Source: CAYGVT01 sp964353355 (lineage in GTDB: Archaea > Thermoplasmatota > DTKX01 > GCA-020343715). Taken from it: a DNA stretch of 17,583 nucleotides. Both the position numbers and the translations under genes were made by a program. This document shows positions 1-8,252 of the stretch, in pieces. The notes under the pieces are model-generated. The model saw nothing but the letters and a program-made list of their open reading frames with translations, did no database searches and was not told the DNA's origin. Where the stretch lies: positions 1 through 17,583 of the forward strand of contig CAYGVT010000009.1 in NCBI GenBank assembly GCA_964353355.1, in the 5' to 3' direction. Within the stretch, counting starts at the first letter, position 1. Every line of letters starts with the position of its first letter.

Positions 1-2
1 TG

Positions 3-140
3 CAGAAGCTCAGGGCCGTCCAGATCGGGAGGGTCTGGAAGCTCACGGAAGTCACGAAACGTCAGAGGACAATCCTCGAGAGATTAGGAATATCAATACC
101 GGTTGAGCCGAACCTTGTTATTAAAAAACCGGGAGTTTAG
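3..140 (+). CDS. C-terminal fragment of a DDE transposase (IS1634-like), cut by the window edge
   Basis: An open frame enters from the left edge and runs 45 codons to a TAG at 138-140. Its end reads WKLTEVTKRQRTILERLGI followed by SIPVEPN. A positively charged 'T-KRQ--IL--LGI--P' ending is what I recall for the C-terminus of IS1634/IS4-type DDE transposases common in archaea, so that is the suggested family. The catalytic DDE residues would lie to the left, outside the window, so activity cannot be judged. The frame is GC-balanced, unlike the AT-rich DNA that starts right after its stop. No terminal inverted repeat could be recognised in the 80 bases that follow. Seen: the frame and its ending. 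Inferred: the family. It could be another protein with a basic C-terminus. Confidence 0.55.
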   Translation, partial: QKLRAVQIGRVWKLTEVTKRQRTILERLGISIPVEPNLVIKKPGV

Positions 141-219
141 GTTTCCGTGTCTGAATAAATGAATGTATTTTTATATGAATCCTTGTGTTTGAATATTTAT
201 TAATTTTGATTATCCAATA

Positions 220-1101
220 TTAATCATTTAAATATTCTCCTGTAATTGCATTAACAAATAATTCTATCCCAGACTCGGATGTAAAACGCCATGCCGGATA
301 CATAGCAGAAATCGGGGCATCTCTTTCATTAATACAATAACAAATATCAATTACTGAAATATTAAAACTTGGTAACGGATCAAGAATTGAAGATGATGTG
401 ATTAATGTACTCCAAGCAGTCGCTGATGATATTATCTGTTGAGTATATAGTGGCTCTCCGATCAAATAATTTCCTTGATAATATGATACATTCCCGCCTG
501 GAAAGACAACCGTTCTTCGTAAATCTGCACCGAGAATTGGATATCCTCCATATGACCTATAATAAACAAATAAATATCCCATTGTTTCACCTGTAAGATT
601 TCCATTTTGATCTTTGATACTCATTGACATATTTCGATATTCAGAAAATTGACCGATACCTCCATGATTCGCAATATGGTTTAATGAAAACGAACGTGCA
701 TCTGTCAACGAGAAATTTTCAATATTCATTGATTGAGCATCGGTTTTAATAGTATATCTAATTACGCCACTCTTTTGTATAAAGATTGTTCCATTATCCA
801 TATCAGCACAATATGTTAGCGAATCAATTTCCTCAAAATCAACACTATTAAACTGTGAATAAAACTGAATTGCATAAGTTTTTGCTGATATATTATCAAC
901 AATATTTGGACAGGTAATGGATAATACAGGGAGATATGGACGTTCACTTGGGAGTTCGCATGATAATGTTAAATTCCCTCCAGCAAATGGGGTAAATTGT
1001 TTGTTAGATTCATCTGGCTGCTCTCTATAAATCAGGACTGAAGCAGAAATCGTAAACAAGAGAACAATACTGGCGACGAGAATTTGCTTCTTTTTTATCA
1101 A
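220..1101 (-). CDS. Membrane-anchored exported protein with PepSY/YycI-like C-terminus
   Basis: A 293-residue protein of unknown function. Residues 1-6 are basic (MIKKKQ) and about 7-25 form one hydrophobic segment without a lipobox cysteine, so it is probably exported and anchored by its N-terminus. The C-terminal part (about 170-293) ends with YPAWRFTSESGIELFVNA then ITGEY, the 'PAW-F...VNA-TGE' signature of PepSY/YycI-like folds, which often act as protease propeptides or inhibitors; that assignment is by pattern only. The start is TTG at 1099-1101, chosen because a strong GGAGG ribosome site (minus strand, 1109-1113) lies 7 bases upstream and the next reading option is poor. The gene follows the CUB/caspase-like gene by 16 bases, with its ribosome site just past that gene's stop, so the two should be co-transcribed. 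It is AT-rich, unlike the central window, suggesting acquisition. Confidence 0.75.
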   Translation of the reverse strand: MIKKKQILVASIVLLFTISASVLIYREQPDESNKQFTPFAGGNLTLSCELPSERPYLPVLSITCPNIVDNISAKTYAIQFYSQFNSVDFEEIDSLTYCADMDNGTIFIQKSGVIRYTIKTDAQSMNIENFSLTDARSFSLNHIANHGGIGQFSEYRNMSMSIKDQNGNLTGETMGYLFVYYRSYGGYPILGADLRRTVVFPGGNVSYYQGNYLIGEPLYTQQIISSATAWSTLITSSSILDPLPSFNISVIDICYCINERDAPISAMYPAWRFTSESGIELFVNAITGEYLND

Positions 1102-1117
1102 GTCTATTCCTCCGTTT

Positions 1118-2521
1118 TTAAGTTAAAGGACACCAATTATATTGATTTGAAGTCGAATCGTCACTCACGTATCCCATTCCGTGTAAATGATCATTAACCG
1201 CAGATATTCGCCCAAAATAACCAGCCCCCCAACATGGAAATCCATTTTGAAAATTTGCCCATAACCAGGCATCATACAGAGAATACCCCCTGTAACAATA
1301 CTCAAAGAAGTCATTATATACGCTTTTATAGAACGTTGTTTCTTTATAATAACCAAAAAATGCATGTGCTCCGTCATGTAAAAATTCCTTTAATTCTGTT
1401 TCTGAATCGCCAAGTACACCACATGATATAAAGATATACCATTCGGTATCACCATTACCGATGTTCATCCCATCAGCATCATTATGATCGAATATGCGAG
1501 TGGCGACGGATTTCCATTTATCATTGTAATATTCTAAAGCTACAAATCCATCCCAACCATGTCCTGCAAAAATAATCAAATCGCTATTATCCTCTCCGAA
1601 ATCACCCGTCGTCACATCTGAATTCGATTCATCTTGATTTATTAGATATCCGCTGATTACAGCTCTATTTCTAAAATAGGCAATTGACGTAGAGGGATGC
1701 GTGCCTAAATCTGTACATTCTCTTTTATAATCAGAGACATATAATAAATCCACTTCAAATTTATTATCATCATCATTATAATTTGTAAGTACTGCACTCA
1801 ATTTAAAACCATAATATTGTATTGAATTATCGGTATGTAATTGCAATCTAACTCTTGATCCAGGTACCCATGATGAATAAATCCAATTACCAGAACTAGA
1901 TGTAGTCCATCTGAGATTTCCCCAAGGATCGTAAAGCCATAGGCAATCACAATATTGCTCCAATTCTATTTTTTCAAAATAAAGTTGTATCTTTGAAGCA
2001 TTTTTCGCCACTATGTCCCAATAATAATTCATCCTTGGCTGATATGGATGAAGAGACTCAATAGTTGCCGAATATTGACAGCTTGTTTCCTTTATTCGGA
2101 ATCCCCAATCTGTACCTGCACTATCTGTGATAAAACGCACAATAGCTTTTGAACCAGGAATCCAACTAGTGATCTGATTGGTTAAATATCCAGTATATGT
2201 ATCATATGTCACTCCACTTTGGCTTTTTACATAGATGTAATCACAATTGGTTTCAATATCGATTTTTTCGAATAAAATTCTTATCTGAGCGGCACCCGGA
2301 CGATTAATAATATAACTCTTGTCAAATTGATTTGGATAATTATGTGGTGAATCTATACATTGCTGTTCATTTTGAATATATGTTGCCGAAGTATTTTGAC
2401 TTACCATGGGTATTATTGGAATAGAAACGCATATCGATAGCAAGATGACCCCCAACTTACCTATCCGACTTTCCTTTACTCTTTGGTTATCCATTGCAAC
2501 CACCGCAACTACGCGGTTCAT
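1118..2521 (-). CDS. Exported protein with two CUB-like modules and a caspase-like (DUF6345-type) C-terminal domain
   Basis: A 467-residue protein. About 21-46 is a hydrophobic signal/anchor segment ending in an NTSATY-type cleavage region. Two homologous beta-rich modules follow (about 55-150 and 151-246), each with 'C-D-lyV/lyD', 'W-PGS...' and 'tD...GF', resembling CUB/PPC-type extracellular binding domains. The C-terminal domain (about 255-450) has a hydrophobic strand then GHG (H321), and a second strand then SCG (C367). Strand-HG plus strand-C is the catalytic-dyad layout of clan CD (caspase/gingipain) peptidases and matches what I recall of DUF6345. Proteolysis is inference only. The start is ATG at 2521; an internal ATG ten codons in, preceded by GGTGG, is an alternative. 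It is the first gene of an AT-rich pair with the PepSY-like gene, suggesting a secreted enzyme and a dedicated partner. Confidence 0.75.
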   Translation of the reverse strand: MNRVVAVVAMDNQRVKESRIGKLGVILLSICVSIPIIPMVSQNTSATYIQNEQQCIDSPHNYPNQFDKSYIINRPGAAQIRILFEKIDIETNCDYIYVKSQSGVTYDTYTGYLTNQITSWIPGSKAIVRFITDSAGTDWGFRIKETSCQYSATIESLHPYQPRMNYYWDIVAKNASKIQLYFEKIELEQYCDCLWLYDPWGNLRWTTSSSGNWIYSSWVPGSRVRLQLHTDNSIQYYGFKLSAVLTNYNDDDNKFEVDLLYVSDYKRECTDLGTHPSTSIAYFRNRAVISGYLINQDESNSDVTTGDFGEDNSDLIIFAGHGWDGFVALEYYNDKWKSVATRIFDHNDADGMNIGNGDTEWYIFISCGVLGDSETELKEFLHDGAHAFFGYYKETTFYKSVYNDFFEYCYRGYSLYDAWLWANFQNGFPCWGAGYFGRISAVNDHLHGMGYVSDDSTSNQYNWCPLT

Positions 2522-2550
2522 TTCCGCAGAAGTATATTAGCGGAACCTGT

Positions 2551-2559
2551 TAATATATG
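2551..2559 (-). promoter_or_regulatory. TATA box of the AT-rich two-gene cassette
   Basis: On the minus strand this reads CATATATTA, centred about 34 bases before the ATG at 2521. With the usual archaeal spacing, transcription would start within ten bases of the start codon, giving an almost leaderless mRNA. That agrees with the lack of a ribosome site before this ATG, while the second gene of the pair has a strong one. Confidence 0.4.
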
Positions 2560-3043
2560 TTGCGTTTATTGTATCTAATATTGATAAATATAATCATATT
2601 CACAATTTAATTAATATTTTCCGCCATCCTAATATTCTACTTGTGCGAACCAGAGAGATGCACCACCCCAAGGCCATGATGAAATGAGCCAGCCCGACTG
2701 ACAAAAAGGGGATTAGACTTGATAGTCGAGAAAGGAGAATTATACTAGATATGAACCAGAAAGAAGACCTCTAGGCCGCGTAAAAAAAAATTGAAAGATT
2801 AATACCGGGCCGTGGCAAGGATGCTCTCGCCCGTCCCATTCCGATTGCCGCGCGAAACTGCTGCGAGGATGATCCGAAGAAGCCTCCGATACCTCCACCG
2901 CATCGTCCGATGATTCCAAGAAGAAGGTATTCCAACGCTCAGATTCAATTCAAAAAATAGCGGCTCTCGAATTATCCCAGTCGTTTACGGCCGGTCCCCG
3001 TCCGCCCCCACATTCGCTCACCCCCCACCCCGGGATATATATA
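2560..3043. other. Gene-free junction between AT-rich and GC-rich DNA
   Basis: No convincing gene. The left half is AT-rich; from about 2800 the composition shifts to GC-rich, marking the edge of the AT-rich cassette. A plus-strand frame of about 60 codons (about 2784-2960, ending TAG) has no start context, no recognisable family and low-complexity proline/arginine content, so it is not called. The stretch ends in an ATATATATAT run at 3034-3043. Confidence 0.5.
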
Positions 3044-3072
3044 TGTACTTTACCATGTACTTCACCATGTAC
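3044..3072. repeat. Two and a half copies of a 12-base tandem repeat
   Basis: Units TGTACTTTACCA (3044-3055) and TGTACTTCACCA (3056-3067) are followed by a partial third TGTAC. The array starts right after an alternating AT run and ends where the decayed zinc/HNH copy begins, so it may mark a slippage or recombination scar. Confidence 0.6.
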
Positions 3073-3084
3073 GACCCCCTCCCG

Positions 3085-3476
3085 CGCCTCTCCCCTCCGC
3101 CCCCCCCTCGCCAGCATCCTCCGGCACCTCCTCCCCCCGGCCCCCCGCAGGCGGCGCAGGACATGGCGCCTGGCTGACATCCTATGAGCCTCCCTCCAGT
3201 GCCGCACCCTCTCGAACGCCTCCCCCCGGCAGCTGCCACATGACCAACTCCCAGGGGGATAGCCCGGCGCGGAGCCCCCGGAAGAGGCGGGAGCTCGCGG
3301 CGAGGTGGCGGAGGCCGTCGAGGGCCGCGGGCTCCTCGGCATCGGGGCGGCGGGGCGGGGGGTTCGGTTGGCCGATGGCGCTCGCCAGCATTCCCGAGGA
3401 GCCAATGGCAGCACCACGTGTCTGCGCAAGCTCGGCGCGCGTGTGCGCGCCGAGCGCGCCAGCGTCGTCGTCAACG
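3085..3476 (-). pseudogene. Decayed zinc-finger/HNH-like gene fragment, dispersed repeat copy A
   Basis: This block is closely matched by 13304-13716. The two ends are nearly identical (about four mismatches per 90-100 bases, counted by eye at 3380-3476 and at 3150-3245); the middle differs by substitutions and small indels. On the minus strand, pieces of the zinc/HNH-like family can be read in three different frames: a helix segment ending LSPWE, then GEAFERVRHW, then MSCAACGG. The frames switch at runs of G, so the gene is broken. The copy is cut at its 3' side near 3085, before the FDH-type motif, and replaced by the short tandem repeat. It begins 37 bases beyond the stop of the surface protein gene. 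Very similar DNA with no intact frame points to a dispersed, recently copied sequence, not to a maintained gene. Confidence 0.6.
3430..3455. terminator. GC hairpin just downstream of the surface protein gene
   Basis: Perfect 11-base arms GCTCGGCGCGC and GCGCGCCGAGC flank a GTGT loop. It lies about 58 bases past the stop codon at 3513, in the direction of transcription, and an identical hairpin lies 16 bases past the stop of the zinc/HNH gene. It may end or protect transcripts. There is no T-tract, which archaeal termination usually needs, so function is uncertain. Confidence 0.35.
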
Positions 3477-3512
3477 ACGGCGACCGATTCAACGTTCCGG
3501 TCTCCTCTATAT

Positions 3513-6500
3513 CTAGGCCGCCCTCTTGCGCCCTCTCTTCCTCCTCGGCACCATGACAAGGGCGGTAAGCACCATCACCAGGATGGCGCCGAGGGCCACG
3601 TACGTCAGCAGCGAGGTAGAGGCAGGCCACTCCCCACCCTTCTTCACGAGCGGTTGGTCCGCCAGGTCCAGCTCGGTCCCCCCCATCGGGACAACGGAGG
3701 AGCTGCCGGATATCGCCTTGTACCCCTCCTTCGAGATCCTCCAGGTGAAATCCCCATGGAAGACGTCCAGGGCGAAGGAACCATTCGCCGTCGTGGTCGT
3801 CGTGTATGACTTGCCATCCGACGCGGTTATCTCGACCTTGGCGTCCTTGACCGGCCTCCCCTCCTCATCGAGCACGGTGCCGGTGACCCTCCCCATGTCC
3901 ACGACCGTGATGACGACCGTGTCGTTGCCGCGGTTGCCGACCGCGTCGGCGACGGTCAGGACGACCGCATAGACGCCGCCCTTCTCGAATGTGAACTGGA
4001 CCGCTAATCCCGTGAGGGTGCGCGCCTGACCATCGTAGGTGAAAAACCAGGTGTAGTTCACAATCCCCACATTGTCTACGGAGAACGAGCCGTCAAGCGA
4101 TATGGCGATGTCGACGGGGACGGTCCGCTCCGGTCCGGCATCAGCCACCGGAGGCGTGATGTCGACGACGGTCAGGGTCATGGCGTCCTCGCCGAGGAGG
4201 CCCGCCGCATCCGAGACCCGGAGCACCGCATGATAGATGTCCGGCACGGTGGATGTGAAGGAGACCGAGACCCCGTACAGCTCCACGACTTCATCGTCGT
4301 AGCTGATGAGCCAGGTGTAGTTCACGACCCCGACGTTGTCCGTGCTGCCGCTGCCGTCGAGCGTGACCAGGGTCCCCTCGTCGATGGCCCGGTCCGGGCC
4401 CGCGTCCGCCACGGGGGGCGTGATGTCGCGGACAGTGACATTCATTGTATCGGAATCCGAATGACCCACGGCGTCCATCACGGTGAGCTCGACGAGATAG
4501 ATGCCTGGCACATCGAAGGTGAAGGAGGGTTGGAGCCCACAGAGGACGATGTCCGCCCCATCGTATGCGAAGCTCCAGGTGTAATTCACGATCTCGCCAC
4601 AATCGAAGCTGTAGCGACCATCAAAACCTAGTAGTGTTCCCTCATCTATGGTTTGATCCGGGCCAGCATCCGCCCTTGGCGGGTTGATGTCCATGACAGT
4701 GATGGTCATGTTGTCGGAGTGTGTGTGACCTGCGGCATCCTTTACGTGTAGCCTTACGTCATTGATGCCGGGAACACCGAATGTGAAATGAACAATCTCT
4801 CCGCTGAGAAGGATCGGCACGATGTCGGGTGTCCAAACACCGTAATAAATCTGCCAAGTCCAGCTCACGATCCCGACGTTGTCGCTGCTCCCGCTCCCGT
4901 CGAGCATGAAATCTGTATCCTCGCCTCCCGTCTGGTCGGGGCCAGCGTCCGCGATTGGCGGCGTCGTATCATTCACGGTGACAGTCATCTCGTCCGCGTC
5001 CCAGTTCCTCGCGGCATCGGTGACATTCAGCGTCACGATGAACGTTCCAGGATTGTCGAAAAGGTACGTCGGATTGGCCCCATTAAGCGTGATAAGGACC
5101 CCATCCGTGAACGTCCAGGTGTAGTTCGTGATCTCCCCGTTGTCCGAGCTCCCGCTCCCGTCGAACGTCACCAGCGCCCCCTCGTCGACGGTCTGGTCGG
5201 GGCCCGCGTCGGCGGCGGGCGCGGTCACGTCGTTGACGGTGACGGTCATGTCGTCGGTGTCCCAGTTGCCAGCGGCGTCGGTGACGTTCAACGTCACCAC
5301 GAATATTCCGGGGTCGTCGAACGTGTACGAAGGTCCGAGGCCGTGGAGCGTCACTATGGTCCCGTCCATGAGCGTCCATGTGCTGTCGACGATCCCAAGG
5401 TCATCGGAGCTACCGCTCCCGTCGAAAGTTACCGTGGTGTCCTCGTCGACGTCCTGGTCCGACCCCGCGTCCGCCCTGGGGGGCTCCTCGTCCTGCCACC
5501 TGAGGATCGGGTACGTGACGTCCTCGACGATGAACCACACGGAGGCGAAGTCCCACCCCGCGTCGGTGAAGGTGCTGCGCGTCATCATCTCGGCCGTGGT
5601 CCTCCCCACCCCACCGGCGCTCGTGCTCACCCCGGACGCTTCCGTGTCCCAGAAGCTGTTGGACACCTTGCCGCTGCTGGCCCCCACGAGTCCGCCAGCA
5701 TTGCTCCTACCGGTAACCCTCCCGACGGCATATGAGTTGTCCACCGTGCCCTGGCCATAGATATTGCCCACGAGCCCGCCCACATTGTACGCTCCGTCCA
5801 CATCCCCTGTGGCATACGAGTTGTTCACCTTGCCTAGGTAGGAGACAAATCCCACGAGCCCCCCGATGGCATCGTCCCCGCTCACTCTCCCCGTGGCATA
5901 TGAGCAGGAGGTCGTGCCATAACCATATCCTACAAGTCCGCCGATGGAGGTTGACCCCTCAACGACGCCCGTGGAATATGAATTGGACACCATGGCCATG
6001 CCGTATCCAACAAGCCCGCCGACATTCTCGGTCCCCTTGACGACGACATCGGAGTGGCAGCCGAACGGCTCACCATAACTGTACCCGACGAGGCCACCGA
6101 CGTGCTTGATTCCCGTCACGTTCCCCGTGTAATGGCAGTCCGTTAGCCCGCCTGCGAGCAATCCAGCGAACCCGCCGGTGTAGTTCGACGCTGTCACGTT
6201 CCCCGCGGCAGAGTTGCCGGAAACGGAGCCCTCGGAGCTATATCCCGAGAACCCACCGACATAGAGATGCCCGGTGATTTCACCGGTGGAGTGCGTGTTG
6301 GATACCGCGGCATTGAAATTCATTCCCGCGAGCCCGCCGACGAAGTCGTATCCATCCACATGGGCGTCGAGCAGCCTGAGGTCCCTGAGCGTCCCCCCTT
6401 CCTTCATTCCGAACATGCCCAGATAGTTGACGAACGGCAGCTCGAGGTCCAGATTGGAAATGGTGTGATTGTCACCATAGAAGTCCCCCGCGAGATGCGG

Positions 6501-7892
6501 GACGTAGAGACCCGGGTCGGTGGAGAGGTCCAGGTCGGTCGACAGTGTGAACTTGTACTCCGCGACGTCCCCGAATCCCAGGAGGTCGCGCAGCCCTTGA
6601 TCGCTGCATATCTCGTAGTGATCCCCGGAAGGGACTATGGTCGTGCTGTAGTCGGATATCCTCAGGTCCATCCCGCCGGAGTACCAGTCCTGGTACTGTG
6701 CATCGAAGAGGCCGCGGTAGGTGATGTGGTGCCCGCCGTTGATGTGCACCTCGTCGATGTTGTAGTATGATTCGATGACCGTGTTGCCGCTGTACCAGCC
6801 CACGAGCCCGCTGACCCCCCCCAGTCCCGTCACGTTCCCCAATGAATAGGAGTACTTCACCGTGCCCTGGTTCTGTCCCACCAGCCCTGCTATCCAATCG
6901 TCGGTCCCGGTCACGTTCCCGGTGGCATACGAGGAGGACACCGTGGCGTGGGCTACCCCCGCGAGTCCGCCGACGTAGTCCCTGCCGACCACGGCACCCG
7001 TGGCGTGCGAGCTGGTTATGTTGCCGAAGCTCCCCCCCTCGAGCCCGCCGACGCATCTCGAACCGCTCACCTTCCCCGTGGCATAGCAGTCGGAAATGGT
7101 GTTGCGGTTGTCCCCCACGAGCCCGCCGACGAGCTCCTTGCCGGTAACGTTCCCAGTGGCGTGCGAGTAGGCCACAGGGCCGGTGTTGAAGCCGATGAGC
7201 CCCCCGACGCAATCCCCGGGCCCTGTCACATCCCCCGTGGTGTACGAGCTGTTCACCGTACCCACGTTGCTGTACCCCACGAGCCCGCCGACCGATGAAC
7301 CACCGGCCACATTCCCAGTGACGTGGGAGCCGCCCACCGTGCCACCGTCGTTGTATCCCACGAGCCCGCCCACGCAGTAACCGGTCGAGCTCACCCTCCC
7401 CGTGGAACGTACGCCCATCACCTTGCCGAGGTTGGCCCCCGCGAGAGCGCCGGCATAATTGTTCCCGGTGACATCGCCCTGCACGAGGCCGACGTCCTTA
7501 ACCGATCCGGATGCGCCGATGCTTCCGAAGAGGCCGACATATTCGATGGCCGAGCGCTTGATGAAGAGGCCTGTGATGGTGTTGTTCCTGCCGTCCAGGC
7601 TGCCGATGAACGGGGTGTTCTTCCTCCCGACCGGCATGAACCCGGCGCCTGCGTTCCAAGTGCGGGTCGCGGACGCGTCTATGTCGCCTGAGAGGGCGTA
7701 GTGCGCGTCCAGGTCTGAGCTCATGTTCTGGAGGTCCAGCGCATCCTCGATGATGTACGGATCGGCAGCGGTCCCGTTCCCGCCGCCAAAGGAACCGTTG
7801 CTCCCCTGCACGAACATCAGATGCATCCCGGAGAGGACCGAGAAAACGGCGATGCCGACCGAATAGGCGGCCAACAGCTTCCTTGACATCAT
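3513..7892 (-). CDS. Giant cell-surface protein: GLUG repeats, six PKD domains, carboxypeptidase-regulatory-like domain, C-terminal anchor
   Basis: A 1459-residue exported protein, probably an adhesin or envelope component. Residues 1-30 form a signal peptide. GLUG repeats (VGGLVGY, followed by short SYATGNVTG-like segments) form two blocks, about 95-375 and 480-770, separated by a linker that itself resembles the start of the first block (a 'GDFYGDNHTISNL'-type strand versus 'GSLDGRNNTITGL'), suggesting an internal duplication. Six PKD domains follow, beginning near 803, 890, 974, 1068, 1156 and 1244, each opening with ADAG(P/S)D-Q-like residues and ending in a (V/I)(T/V)V.D strand. Residues about 1335-1420 look like a carboxypeptidase-regulatory domain. 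A hydrophobic span near 1428-1450 and a basic tail (RRKRGRKR) anchor it. Start ATG at 7892: AAAGGAG (minus, 7903-7909) sits 10 bases upstream. The adjacent Lrp-like gene is a candidate regulator. Confidence 0.93.
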   Translation of the reverse strand: MMSRKLLAAYSVGIAVFSVLSGMHLMFVQGSNGSFGGGNGTAADPYIIEDALDLQNMSSDLDAHYALSGDIDASATRTWNAGAGFMPVGRKNTPFIGSLDGRNNTITGLFIKRSAIEYVGLFGSIGASGSVKDVGLVQGDVTGNNYAGALAGANLGKVMGVRSTGRVSSTGYCVGGLVGYNDGGTVGGSHVTGNVAGGSSVGGLVGYSNVGTVNSSYTTGDVTGPGDCVGGLIGFNTGPVAYSHATGNVTGKELVGGLVGDNRNTISDCYATGKVSGSRCVGGLEGGSFGNITSSHATGAVVGRDYVGGLAGVAHATVSSSYATGNVTGTDDWIAGLVGQNQGTVKYSYSLGNVTGLGGVSGLVGWYSGNTVIESYYNIDEVHINGGHHITYRGLFDAQYQDWYSGGMDLRISDYSTTIVPSGDHYEICSDQGLRDLLGFGDVAEYKFTLSTDLDLSTDPGLYVPHLAGDFYGDNHTISNLDLELPFVNYLGMFGMKEGGTLRDLRLLDAHVDGYDFVGGLAGMNFNAAVSNTHSTGEITGHLYVGGFSGYSSEGSVSGNSAAGNVTASNYTGGFAGLLAGGLTDCHYTGNVTGIKHVGGLVGYSYGEPFGCHSDVVVKGTENVGGLVGYGMAMVSNSYSTGVVEGSTSIGGLVGYGYGTTSCSYATGRVSGDDAIGGLVGFVSYLGKVNNSYATGDVDGAYNVGGLVGNIYGQGTVDNSYAVGRVTGRSNAGGLVGASSGKVSNSFWDTEASGVSTSAGGVGRTTAEMMTRSTFTDAGWDFASVWFIVEDVTYPILRWQDEEPPRADAGSDQDVDEDTTVTFDGSGSSDDLGIVDSTWTLMDGTIVTLHGLGPSYTFDDPGIFVVTLNVTDAAGNWDTDDMTVTVNDVTAPAADAGPDQTVDEGALVTFDGSGSSDNGEITNYTWTFTDGVLITLNGANPTYLFDNPGTFIVTLNVTDAARNWDADEMTVTVNDTTPPIADAGPDQTGGEDTDFMLDGSGSSDNVGIVSWTWQIYYGVWTPDIVPILLSGEIVHFTFGVPGINDVRLHVKDAAGHTHSDNMTITVMDINPPRADAGPDQTIDEGTLLGFDGRYSFDCGEIVNYTWSFAYDGADIVLCGLQPSFTFDVPGIYLVELTVMDAVGHSDSDTMNVTVRDITPPVADAGPDRAIDEGTLVTLDGSGSTDNVGVVNYTWLISYDDEVVELYGVSVSFTSTVPDIYHAVLRVSDAAGLLGEDAMTLTVVDITPPVADAGPERTVPVDIAISLDGSFSVDNVGIVNYTWFFTYDGQARTLTGLAVQFTFEKGGVYAVVLTVADAVGNRGNDTVVITVVDMGRVTGTVLDEEGRPVKDAKVEITASDGKSYTTTTTANGSFALDVFHGDFTWRISKEGYKAISGSSSVVPMGGTELDLADQPLVKKGGEWPASTSLLTYVALGAILVMVLTALVMVPRRKRGRKRAA

Positions 7893-7986
7893 GTTCTGTA
7901 TGCTCCTTTAGTGGTTTCTCTCAGGATTCGTAAGATGACAGAGCCTTGGGTAATCACGTTCCGTCTCGTACAGACCAGAATGCAGC

Positions 7987-8000
7987 GTCTGACGTCAGAC
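7987..8000. promoter_or_regulatory. Perfect 14-base palindrome in the surface protein leader
   Basis: GTCTGACGTCAGAC is a perfect palindrome, 95-108 bases before the surface protein start and just downstream of the expected transcription start. Its placement suits an operator for a dimeric repressor. No second copy was noticed in the window. Confidence 0.4.
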
Positions 8001-8029
8001 TACACATCTGGCCTTCTATTGTGCCGTGC

Positions 8030-8045
8030 CCTATTTTACCTTTTC
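8030..8045 (-). promoter_or_regulatory. Promoter (BRE/TATA-like) of the surface protein gene
   Basis: The minus strand reads AAAAGGTAAAATAGGG, an AT-rich box in very GC-rich DNA. Expected transcription start is near 8009, giving a leader of about 115 bases that contains the palindrome and the ribosome site. The same GAAAAGGTA-type start occurs before the Lrp-like gene. Confidence 0.45.
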
Positions 8046-8134
8046 CCACGCTCCGCCGAGCCAACCCCGCGTTTCTGGAATACGCCCAACCGCCCCCCGC
8101 GCCACGCCCCTCCGCCCCACCCCCCCCGCCCCCC

Positions 8135-8215
8135 TCTCGTCGAACGCCACCCCCCCCGGCCCCCTCCCTAACAGCCGATGGCACCTCCCGCAGTACCTCC
8201 CCCCGGCCGGCCTCT
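8135..8215 (-). pseudogene. Scrap of the zinc/HNH-like gene family (third relic)
   Basis: CTCGTCGAACGCCACCCCCC near 8138 matches the 'VAFDER' coding segment of the relic at 13187-13206, and GGCACCTCC...TCCCCCCGGCCGGCC near 8186-8213 matches its zinc-finger part, in the same order and orientation but with the middle deleted. The C-rich composition makes chance similarity possible, so confidence is modest. The rest of the 7893-8252 spacer holds the surface protein promoter and no gene. Confidence 0.4.
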
Positions 8216-8252
8216 TGGTGCCATGCCCCTCGGCCCCGGCGGCCCCTGCGCC

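Noticed and set aside
2950..3630. 226-codon minus-strand frame over the junction and repeat copy A
   Set aside because: It overlaps the end of the surface protein gene in another frame and strings together pieces of the decayed repeat; low-complexity Arg/Ala/Gly sequence.
4788..5735. 315-codon plus-strand frame opposite the PKD domains
   Set aside because: Its periodic Val/Pro/Arg-rich repeats merely mirror the PKD repeats on the other strand.
6000..7400. Regularly spaced similar segments resembling a CRISPR array
   Set aside because: They are GLUG protein repeats: the unit varies, has no unique spacers and keeps the reading frame.
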